Source: Cylindrotheca closterium | Lineage: Eukaryota; Bacillariophyta; Bacillariophyceae; Bacillariales; Bacillariaceae | Assembly (NCBI GenBank): GCA_933822405.4 | Contig: CAKOGP040001936.1 | Location: 124,001-188,000 of the forward strand | Direction of reading: 5' to 3' | Length of the DNA stretch: 64,000 nucleotides | In this document: piece by piece, positions 17,757-27,800 of the stretch | Layout of the letters: every line of letters starts with the position of its first letter | How positions within the stretch are numbered: position 1 is the first letter of the stretch | Notes under the pieces: model-generated | What the model was told of the DNA's origin: nothing | The model's database searches: none | What the model saw: the letters and a program-made list of their open reading frames with translations, nothing else | Program-made: the position numbers and the translations under genes

Positions 17757-20700
17757 CTACGCACTGAATGTATCTTCTTCCTCATCGTCCGTTGGTGACA
17801 CGGACGAAACGGAATCTGACATTTTCTGCTCCAAAAGCATGTTGTTTCCCTTCGCTTGCTTCTCAAAGGAGGGCTTGATTACTTCCATCTTCAGAATTTC
17901 ATCCTCAGAAGTTAAAGCTGGTTTTCTCAGCTGTAGCTTGTGTGGGGGGAGGAATATGCTTTCCCGACGGCCAATATTCACAACTTTAGGTGTAGGTGTG
18001 GGTTCTTGCTTAATTTTCCGAATCATTTGCTCCAGCATAGCTTCACCTTTGACTGCCCATTCCTTCCTGTTTTCTAGGGCATAGTTTAAACACTCATCAC
18101 TGGCAACACCGAAAACACGACATTCCTCCAACTTTTTGGCAAGTGGGATGACATAATTGTCGCTGCATCAAACGAAAGCAAGAGTGAGATGAGATGTAAT
18201 GTAGTCGAAAAATGCAAGTAGCAACACAATTACGTACAAGAACCAAAGCTCGCCCTTGTACCAGCCCTCTGAGGGATCCTTCTCAGAGCGCCCGGCTTGA
18301 AAAGCTTCATACATCTCGCAAAACAAGCATTCGTTCCACTTGGTATACACCTTCCAATGTTGCATTGTGTGAGCGACGTCTGCAGCTTGAATGATATGCT
18401 CGATAACAATAGCTGCCTTGAGATTCCTAAATTCTGCTGAGGAAACCGAGTCAGAAATATCTGATCGGAAAACTCTTGCCCACCGGGCCTCTCGGATTGA
18501 CTTCATTTCTTTCTCAAAAATATCTGTTGCCATCACTAGATTGACCACAAGTTGACGAAACCTCTTTAATTCCGCTTTTGTAGCGAATAAACATCGTCGC
18601 AACCGCTGAAAGCGGTCTTCCATTAGAAGGTCCCAAGCCATGTCTACAGAGTTTTGCTCAGCAACACTTCTCGACTTGTACTTTTCTGCCAGAAGAGGTT
18701 GCTCTTGATTTCTTCGAGGATTTGATACTCCCGTATGGTCGACATCATGGATTAGAGTGGCAAACATGATTGCGAAATGTGTTAGCGGGTCTGATGTGAT
18801 TCCATAAGTGTAATCATGCATATCAGAGGCAATTTGAAAGACAGATTCGCGATGATAGTTAACAAATTCTGGCTTCACAATTCGGTCCAAGAGTTTATTT
18901 GCGGACATGGTGACATGAATCGCATGTGAAAAGTTATGAAAGGGGTTCTTTCGGTAATTCTTGGAAACAGACTTCACAAATTCACGCAACTCAGAGACCA
19001 ACTCGTTCGGGACTCGAATTGCGGAAGATCGTGCAGCGATAGCCTTCGCAGCTCTTGGATCGAACTTGGGGAGTTCAATACTCTCAGTTATCTCCTCCAA
19101 CACAGTTCCGTCTCTAGCGATGACTTCAGATGGCTCAAATTCTTCCCGCGACTTTCTCCCCCGACCAGCTACAATTTGACTGATCAATCGCTGCAAAAGA
19201 TCAACGAGCCATTCCACTTGGCGATCAGCTTGGCGGCTAGTCTCCATCTCATCACTGTCTTCCTTCCACTCATCTTCGTCACCCCAGACTGATCCATTGC
19301 TACTGACGCTCTTCTCTTCTTCTTCGTCACTCTGCAATGTTGTGACTGGAATGAATTTTGGTCGATTCGCTTCTGTATCGGAAGTGTCTGTACCGGAAGG
19401 TTCTTGCCTTCGCGTCAATACCCAGTAGGTTTGTCTTCTTGAGTGCCCCTGAACTTCAGTGTTTCCATCGGAACGGGGTGCTATCCAGTTCTCTTTTCCA
19501 GCCTCGATGAGAAGTTGAGCCGTTGAAGGTGAGATTTGGATACGATTTGCTTTTCCTGTGCTCTCCATTCGTGATGCCGCATTTACAGTAGCTCCAAATA
19601 GTTGAAAGCGAGATTTTTCCCCTCTTAGGACGCCTGCTGTAACAGGACCACTGTCCAAACCGAATCTCATCCGTAAATTTCCGGTTCCTGGTCCCAAAGA
19701 TACCTCAAGCTTCTTCGTGATCTCGTTGACCTTTTTCAAGCAAGACCTGGCAAATTTTGTCATTCTCAACGCATGATCTGGTTGAGGGTCGGGGAGACCG
19801 GCCACTGCAATATAGCAATCGCCAAAGGTCTCCACCTTGAATACTTCTCTCTTCTTCGCAATTCGATCAAATGCCTGAAAGATTGTCTGCAGGAGAACAA
19901 ACACTTGTTCCGGCTGACGTTCGGAACTCCACGCTGTAAAGCCCTCAATATCTGCAAACAGGACAGTGCAATGCGGAAAGAGATCGGCAATCGGTGCGAC
20001 ATTTGGGTTGGGGTTCGAAGCGTGCTCATCGTGATCGAAGTCTCTCTGACCGTCGTGGTTGGATGCATTCTGCAAGTCCTCCTCGTGAAGAAAGAATCGT
20101 AACCTCATCTTTGCTGGCGCCAACGACGCAACACCGGCCATCATGGACGAAATGGGTGTGGCAATTGGTTTGATAAAATCCTCGACAATAGAACCGTTTT
20201 CATTGCTCGTCCGACGGGGTGACGTGGTATCACCAATGACTACACTTCCTCGTTTTGATTCGTTACTTCCACGACGACTGTCAGGTTCCTGAGTCCCCAA
20301 GATGCGATCGCGAACGTTTTCTGGAAAGAGGGAAGACACAAGTGCGCGACTTGCCTCTGCTGCATCTTCAACATTCTTCATTCTTTCATGCAAATAGTAG
20401 TCGTATATAAGCCCGATAAAGACCAAAAAGAGAGCTACACACGCTGCAATGACGGCATAGACGTCTGCCTGGTTCGTGTTGTACTCGTTGTACAGAGCAT
20501 CTTGAGGGTAGATGTTAATCTCATAAGGACAATAAGCATCATTGATTGCAACCTCAGATGCTGACCGAAATTGCGTGGACGAAAGATCAAAACGTTTGAC
20601 CAAGTTGTCGTATTTTGCATTGTGCAGGTCAAATGGCCCAAGATAGCTGGCAAGTCGGCCGTCAATCTGAAACGAGAAAACGTCCCCACACGAATTTTCG

Positions 20701-21851
20701 AGAACCGCCAAGAGACCTCCTGTGTCTTTGGCAAGTGCCTCTACAAAGAGAGTCTCGAAATCTACCAGTGCAGATATAAGTCCCACTGTCTGCCGACTCT
20801 CTTTGGAGAACGACCCAAAGACTGGAAAGAACATCGTTGAGAGCGGTTGATTTTGATACTCTGAACCGTCTACAATCAATGCATCCGTGCTCTTACTCAA
20901 GAGACAATTGTAATAGTCCTTGAACACAGCGTGCGCTTCCCCAAGACTTGCCGCGTCTTCCAGTTGTGATAGGGTGATGGAGCCAGTCGAAATAGCAGTA
21001 GTGGCCGCATCTGCAAACCGTGGATGTGACAAGTAGTTGATATTTATCAAAGAGCCTTCCGCTGGGGTTTGTTGCCAGGTAGGAAGGAAGGGTCCATTCG
21101 AATCGTCCCTAGTCAAACCCTCTGATGTATCCACTTGAAGAATATCACTGGAAACGGTGAGAGTGCCGCATATATGGTTGGCATCGGTGAGCCATTGAAG
21201 ATTCTCTTGTGTGGCGTTTTGCCAGGTGTCACGCATTGATGAATCTACCAAAGGAAGAAATCCTACGGATAAGAAATCACCCAGCTCATTGACATGACCT
21301 CCTCTGAGTTCGAAATTAGGGAGAGTCACCATTGGCCATGATTGGTCAGATGAAAGTTCATAAGACGTAAACGCTCTCCCAAAAGAATCCATCGCATTAA
21401 GCTTTTCCGCAAGTTTCAGCTGTACACTGCTCATAAGTTTGGCAGTTAAAGTTGACAGCAGTTCTTCAAAGTTATCATCCGAATTTTGTTGAGAAATTGT
21501 GTAGATGGTGAGCGGTAAGCATATCGTAAATGCAGAAAACACAATCACAACCAATATGCGGTACATTCTCGCTTTCTTGGAAGCTCTAATGACAGCGGCA
21601 TTATCCGGAATTGTTTCATGATTATTGTGATGAACCATTTCCGAACTCGCGTGGATGGCACGGTCCGTGTGAGATTCAGCAAAAGATCGGTTTTGCGATT
21701 CCGATGAGGAATCATCATCGTCACTGGAGGATGTCATTCCAACGAAACTAGCTTGTCGTAATCGGCGAAATCGATCTTGTAATGATGTATTTTTCTCCCC
21801 TCCCAGAGGTTGTTCGTAGTCTTGCTCCACAGAGCCTATCATTGTATCCAT
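17757..21851 (-). CDS. Receptor-type nucleotide cyclase/phosphodiesterase fusion
   Basis: Two exons, 18238-21851 and 17757-18162, with a 75-base intron; the splice restores ELWFFDNYVIPLAKKL, a conserved end of the PDE domain. The protein is about 1339 residues from ATG 21851. The order is: acidic cytosolic N-terminus, TM1 (about 97-119), a 340-residue extracellular domain, TM2 (about 464-487), a class III cyclase (about 625-795) and a PDE HD domain (about 960-1325). The cyclase keeps both metal Asp residues (FADIEGF, FGDCYIAV), with Glu in FKVETFGD as in guanylate cyclases, but Gln in RFQLFG where guanylate cyclases have Cys. The PDE has HNFSHAIH, HDVDHTG and AADVAH. Such bifunctional receptors are known in diatoms, including one reported to respond to sex pheromone. 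The open frame continues upstream to 22040 without an ATG, so a further 5' exon is possible. Confidence 0.88.
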
Positions 21852-22711
21852 TTTGTATGTCTTCTGTATGTATTCTATATGAGTCGACTTTGCACAATAC
21901 CCTTCTGTCAGCTTGAGGCCATGGAGACTTCCTGGTACTGACAGTTTCTTGTTTGATTGCTCAGTGTACGGTCTTGCTATCACTCCCTGAAGGCTTTCGA
22001 ATGACCAAGTTGAGGAATCAACCGTAGAGTCAGTACTCAAAGCTCCTCCAACCTTTGCGATTATTTAGAAAAACTCTTTTTTGGAACACGTGGTTTTTGA
22101 AATCCTCTGAGTCGGCTTTTGGGGCAAGTCCACGGGTGCCGGTACAAGGTACGGCATGGACGGTCTACCGGCGAAGCCTCTTCGCAGGAATATTATCTAG
22201 ATAACGTTGCCTAGATATTCAGCGAGGCCACTGCGCTGTAGAACCGAAATGTATTTGAACGATGAACATCAGGTGTGACGAGGAGGCCAGGCAGGATGGA
22301 TGCAAATTCTTGATGGTGGATCGCAAAAGAGAAGGATGATCATCCAGAAACAAGAGTTACAGATTATGCTCTAAAACCATGAAACTTTCCCTTTGGCTCC
22401 TGCTGAGCTGTCATAAAAAAGCAATGACTTACAGCTATGGTATCACAAGCATTTCGTAACAATCCCCAACAACTCTCCCCAGCACATACCTGTGTCACGA
22501 CCAAGGCCTTCTTGGAGATATTGAAAAAATTCAATCTGTGTGGTCGACAAAGATCCACAAGTTCTACACAGAAGCAGACATGATTGGCTCGACCAACCAA
22601 GGGAAGCTGAACTGTAATGTAGGTGCTGGGAACGCATTCATTTTAGGTTTAATTTTTGGTAATCTTGTATATTCTACTCATATTATAGGTAAAATTTGAT
22701 ACGTCTAGTAT
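21852..22711. other. Region between cyclase gene and tRNA
   Basis: The first 190 bases could be an additional 5' exon of the cyclase gene, since the frame is open to about 22065. Beyond that I see only a few GGTAC words (about 22138-22155) and weak short frames at 22364-22637 with no recognisable domain. Confidence 0.4.
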
Positions 22712-22785
22712 GCTTGTTTAGCTCAGTTGGTTAGAGCACCTCATTAGTAATGAGGAGGTCCGTGGTTCGAATCCGCGATCAAGCT
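22712..22785 (+). tRNA. tRNA-Thr (AGT)
   Basis: The 74 bases fold as a cloverleaf: acceptor GCTTGTT/ATCAAGC with one T-T mismatch, D arm with TAGCTCAGTTGG (A box), anticodon stem CCTCA/TGAGG with loop TTAGTAA (anticodon AGT at 22746-22748), and T arm with GGTTCGAATCC (B box). There is no intron. A TTTT Pol III stop follows directly at 22785-22788. It reads ACT and, after A-to-I editing, ACC and ACA. Confidence 0.95.
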
Positions 22786-22989
22786 TTTGCCTAGTTTGTC
22801 TAGGAAGACTTTCGTACATACCATTGGGACTGAAGAGAAATGTATTTTTGCAAAATCGTGTTGTACTGTAGTTTTCCCTACGGCGATGATGGTCGTGGAG
22901 CCATCACACGTGGATGCAACGTACCGGCACCATAGAAAGTGACCATAGCATCACTGCTGAACAAAATAATAAGGGTGTGAGGACGCAAA
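22786..22989. other. Spacer between convergent tRNAs
   Basis: There is no gene in this 204-base spacer. Both tRNA genes end toward it with the same AGCTTTTGC. Confidence 0.6.
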
Positions 22990-23063
22990 AGCTTGATCGC
23001 GGAGTCGAACCACGGACCTCCTCATTACTAATGAGGTGCTCTAACCAACTGAGCTAAACAAGC
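22990..23063 (-). tRNA. tRNA-Thr (AGT), second copy
   Basis: This is the reverse complement of the tRNA at 22712-22785 with one difference, in the T loop (TTCGACT instead of TTCGAAT). It has the same AGT anticodon, the same acceptor mismatch and its own TTTT terminator. The genes point at each other. Confidence 0.95.
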
Positions 23064-23350
23064 CCAGTGCAGAGTGAAGACTAGCAAAATCGCAAATAGT
23101 GATTGCCAAGACCCTAATCGTAGCACATCTGTAACCCTGCTCGGTGATCTGTGAGCTACAGTGGTAGCCTTTGCCTACAATCCAGCATTTGATTATTCTC
23201 CAAAAATTTGGCATCTTGAACAGCTATCAATAATCAATGTACGTGTCGTCATGTTGTACACTTTTCTTCTTCCTACTAGGAGTTAAAATGGACTGCCAAA
23301 AAGGACACCCTTACACCGGTACATCTAAAAAACATTTCATCTGGTCTACA

Positions 23351-24556
23351 TTACTCACTCTCTACTACGCATGCTGCGTGAGCCCAGCCCGCAGAAATTT
23401 GTGTTACCTTCTCGTCAACCATAGTCTTTATCATTTGAGCTTGATTCAGGTTTTTGGTCCCCGATCCGACGCCCAAGACTCCCGTTCTTCCAGATCCCCA
23501 CGTGTAGATGTGGTTATCTTCTGACAAAGCCATGGTGTAATCATTGCCGCATGCAACGTCAATAATCTTAGTGTGCAAAACTTCGGCCACTCGAACAGGT
23601 TCGAGATGTAGAGAAATGCCCCACCAGAACAGCTCACCACTCGTTGTGATACACGCTGCATGGTTAGCTCCAGTAGCAATTTTTGTGACGGTTCGGTTCA
23701 TGAGTTCATCAGCATCGATTGGGCGTGGAACTTCCTCCATCGAATACATATCTACTGCCATTCCGAAACCAGTTCCAAGCTGACCTTTATGATTACGTCC
23801 CCAGCCGTATACAATACCTTCGTTCAATGCGAGCGTGAAGGATTTTCCTCCTTCAATCTGATCAGCCCGTTGAAGCAGTTCGACTGGTTCCAAGTAAAGG
23901 GAATCCACAGATGTTTCACCATTCCCCAAGCGGCCGTAACTACTAGAACCAGTTGTTAATACTTCACCTTCCGTTGTCAATACTGTCATGTGTGATTCCC
24001 CTAGGACTACATCCTTGGCATAACAATTATCTTCGACAAGAGACTCCACTAATTTCGGTTGCAAGTATTGTTCTCCATTTCCATGTCCCAAACACCCCAA
24101 TCCAGAAACAACAGACCCACCAAATCCAGCGGTGTACAAGTCCCCATCCTCTGTAATGATTGCAGAGCTACTAGGGCCAAGAGCAACCTGCTTTACTGGT
24201 GGCAAGTCGGGTATTTTTGTCAATTCTGTAACAGGCTTCGTGTGATTCAACCCAAGTTGTCCAGATTTGTTCGTTCCGATAACATAGACGGCTCCATCAG
24301 AATCAATGACAGCTGAATCAGTAGGACCGCACACCACACTTTTTACTTTGAAAGGAAGGTCCTGGACTAGCGTTGGTTCCCATACAATCTTGTCGCTTGT
24401 TGTCTGCATCAAAGATCCATTTTTATTGGTTCCCCAGGTGTAAAGCGAGGCTGGAACGTTTGCTGGTGTTGATGACGAGGAGAGTGATCGCATCACTAGA
24501 CCCCGATTGAGACATGACTGAGCAGCTCTGCTTGTCGATAAAAATGAATGAAACAT
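23351..24556 (-). CDS. RCC1-repeat protein, probably mitochondrial
   Basis: This encodes about 401 residues that are mostly RCC1 beta-propeller blades (YTWGTNKNGSL, YVIGTNKSGQLGL, YTAGFGGSVVSGLGCLGHG, LTTGSSSYGRLGNG, YGWGRNHKGQLGTG, FWWGISL, YTWGSGRTGVLGVG), about seven in total. The first 40 residues are rich in Ser, Arg and Leu with no acids (RGLVMRSLSSSS), which resembles a mitochondrial presequence, so RCC1L/WBSCR16-type proteins of mitochondria are the nearest idea. The frame continues to an ATG at 24631, but that would put a GGTACC palindrome in the coding part, so I prefer 24556. RCC1 propellers act as scaffolds or nucleotide exchange factors; no substrate is implied. Confidence 0.8.
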   Translation of the reverse strand: MFHSFLSTSRAAQSCLNRGLVMRSLSSSSTPANVPASLYTWGTNKNGSLMQTTSDKIVWEPTLVQDLPFKVKSVVCGPTDSAVIDSDGAVYVIGTNKSGQLGLNHTKPVTELTKIPDLPPVKQVALGPSSSAIITEDGDLYTAGFGGSVVSGLGCLGHGNGEQYLQPKLVESLVEDNCYAKDVVLGESHMTVLTTEGEVLTTGSSSYGRLGNGETSVDSLYLEPVELLQRADQIEGGKSFTLALNEGIVYGWGRNHKGQLGTGFGMAVDMYSMEEVPRPIDADELMNRTVTKIATGANHAACITTSGELFWWGISLHLEPVRVAEVLHTKIIDVACGNDYTMALSEDNHIYTWGSGRTGVLGVGSGTKNLNQAQMIKTMVDEKVTQISAGWAHAACVVESE

Positions 24557-24858
24557 ATTTGAGAGTAGTCTTTTGGTTGTTGTGTGGCAACTGTGTCTGA
24601 GAGTGATGTGGGGTACCAGGTACGATATCATCGTTCTCAAAGTGGCAGTCGCCTTGACGACGGACGCACGAAGAGATGGGACATTTGACTCAATCGACTA
24701 AGCGATAAGATTTGGTCTTGGCGGTCTTTATCTGAGTCTTTTTTGTCGTCGCCTGAAGGCTGGAACTGTCACAAGTCAAGTCTCAATAGTTCCCAGTATC
24801 AAAGAAAGAACGACGACTGCTACCAGTACCCTCCGATCCGAACAAGGATTAATTCATC
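24557..24858. other. Divergent promoter, RCC1 and poly-UBL genes
   Basis: About 300 bases separate the starts of two divergent genes. A GGTACCAGGTAC word lies at about 24612-24623. Nothing else is recognised. Confidence 0.5.
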
Positions 24859-27800
24859 ATGGCCAGTAGAAGAAGTAGTGGGCCTCTGTCCCCTGCTGCC
24901 AAGAAGAAGTTATTGAAAATCCCTGAAAGCTCTAGGTACGAGGCTGTTGTGTATCACAAACCTCCAAGCAAAAAGGAGGGCATCAAATTTGTCAAGGATG
25001 AAATGCAAGGCGTTTGGGCGCAAGACGCAAGTATGCATCAGAATCCGGTTCTCCTCTGGGCATTTCCTTATGAGAGCATCCCAGATGGCTTGACGGAGAC
25101 AGAGCATACACAAGGAGTCTGGGGATACATGAATGGTGTTGACGGCAAGGATCCTAAGAAGTTTCAAGCTACAGACATTTACTTTTATCCACCGAATGCC
25201 AAGATTCCCGGAGAATTGAATCAGAAAGGTATCTGGTTATTCCCATTGATTGAGAGAGATATTTCTCACTTGAAGGACTATGAAACCTCCTTTTTGCCTA
25301 TCGGTGAAGCGAAAAAGAGTGAAAAACTCGACGTAGGAGGTGCCTGGAAGCTGTTGTATAAGAATGATGGTAATGAGGGGGCAATAGGACCTGGAATGAA
25401 GAGTAAAGCCAAGAAGGAGCCTCCTCCGATGAAGATCAAAGTCCGTACTCCTGAGGGCAAACTTATCGAATTGGATGTGAAACCAACTGACACCATCGAT
25501 GAAACAAAAGACAAAGTCTTGGACAAGACAGGAATTCCAAAAGATGATCAACGACTTACATTCGATGGAAAAGAACTTGACGATCCAACAACGCTCAAGA
25601 AGAACAAGATTAAGAATGGAGATATTCTTGACATGGATCCTATGCAGATCACCGTCAAGCACTGGGATGGCTCCGTCTTTCCACTACTTGTCACTCCAGA
25701 TGAGAATATCGACAGCATCAAGAATAAAATCAAAAAGCACAAGGATATTCCTAAACCGCAACAGCGAATCAAGTTTGGAAGCACACCTCTCACTGAAGAC
25801 ACCAATACTCTCGACGACTATGGCATTAAGCACAAATCTGTTATCGAACTGCTACCTATGGAAATCAAAGTTCGAACCCCAGATGGAACGTTGTATCCGA
25901 TCGCAGTTACTCCAGAGGATACGGTTGCAGATTTGAAGAAAAAAGTCGAGAAGGAAACTGGTACTCCAGTGCCCGACCAAGTGTTGAAATTCGAAGGAGA
26001 AGAACTTGATGATAAACCAACGCTCGACGATTATGACATCAACCATGGCGATATTGTGGATTTGGGAGGAATGGAAATCTTTGTGAAGCACCCAAGTGGG
26101 TGGACTATCCCATTGAAGGTCAGTCCCTCGGATACGCTCGATAGCATCAAGGATCGTGTGAGTGAGGAGAAGGATATTCCAAAAGAGAATCAACGCCTTT
26201 CGTACGACGGCAAACCTATGAAGAAAGACGAGAAAACGCTGAGTGACTATGGGGTTAAGAACAAAGACACGTTGATGCTTGAGCCCATGTCGATTAACGT
26301 TAGAACACCAGAGGGAAGAAAGATCAAGTTGAAGGTCGATCCAGAGGACACCGTTGAGGATATCAAGAAGAAGGTCGAAGAGAAATTGGAAATCCCTGTC
26401 CCAGAGCAGACTCTATTGTTCAATGATAAAGAACTGGATGACCCAACAACCCTTGATGAGAATGGGATTAGACATGGAGATACTTTGGATCTACAACCAG
26501 CTATGAAGATTCACGTAAAGCATTGGGATGGAACAACGCTCACCCTGGATGTCAAGCCAGAGGATACTATCGATAGCATCAAATCGACTGTGAACGATAA
26601 GTTGGGAATTCCAAACAAGCAACAGCGCCTAACGTTTGACGGCAAGCCGCTCAGAAAAGACTCCAAGACGCTCGAAGAGTACAAGATTAAGGATCAAGAT
26701 ACACTTCATCTCGAACCAATGGAGGTTCACGTTAAGACTCCAGATGGCAAGACTTTGACTTTCCGCGTTGAGCCTACCGATACCGTTGAGGATGTTAAAG
26801 ATAAAGTGGAAGAAGAAATCGGGATGCCAGTTCCTGATCAGAGAATGCTTTTCGATGGAGAGGAACTCAAAGATGCTCCAACATTGGAGGATTACAACAT
26901 TCAAAATGGAGATACTCTCTTCTTGGACCCAATGAAGATTCATGTTAAGCATTATGACGGCAGAATCATCACGCTGGATGTACAACCTGATGACAAGATC
27001 GATGACATCATGGAGCGGGTGGAAGAGAAAGCAGATATTCCAAAAGATCAGCAACGGCTAACGTTCAATAGCAAGCCCCTTGATGATCCTGACAGTACTT
27101 TGCGTGACTACGACATCAAACATGACGACACTTTGAACCTCGAGCCAATGGAGATCAAGGTCAAGACTCCAGATGGCAAGATTATACCAATACAAGTCGA
27201 ACCCTCAGATACCGTGGAAGATGTCAGGAAGAAAATTGGAGACGCAACTGGCGAACCGGCCCCTGAGGAAGATCTTATATTCAAAAATAAGCCATTGGAT
27301 GACCCGAGTTCCACTCTTGCAGACAATGGCGTCAAGCACGGAGACACTATTTCAATAGATCCGATGCAAATTAATGTCAAGCACTGGGATGGGACTGTCA
27401 TTACTTTGGATGTCAACCCCAATGATATTATTGGTGACATCAAGTCCATGGTGGATGATGAAATGGACATCCCTCCAGCATATCAACGGATGAAGTTTGA
27501 AGGCAAGCCACTGAAGAAGAACAAGAAGAGTCTTAAAGATTATAACATCAAGAACAAAGACACCATTGAGCTAGAACCGATGCAAATCAATGTCAAGACC
27601 CCAGAAGGCAAGAAGATACCGATCGAGGTGGAACCCAAGGATACCATCGAGTCAATTAAGCAAAAAGTTGAAGATGCAACGGGTCTTCCTGTCCCTACTC
27701 AGAAACTCCGCAACCCTGATGGCGACTTGCTGGACAACCCCACAACAGTTGCCGACAATGGCATCCAACATGGTGATACCTTGACTTTGGACCCAATGAA

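Noticed and set aside
17725..18084. Plus-strand Ser-rich frame at the end of the cyclase gene
   Set aside because: It is antisense to exon 2 of the cyclase/phosphodiesterase, which restores a conserved PDE end.
23351..24640. Start of RCC1 protein at a TTG or at ATG 24631
   Set aside because: It would bring a GGTACCAGGTAC intergenic word into the coding region; ATG 24556 gives a mitochondrial-type N-terminus.
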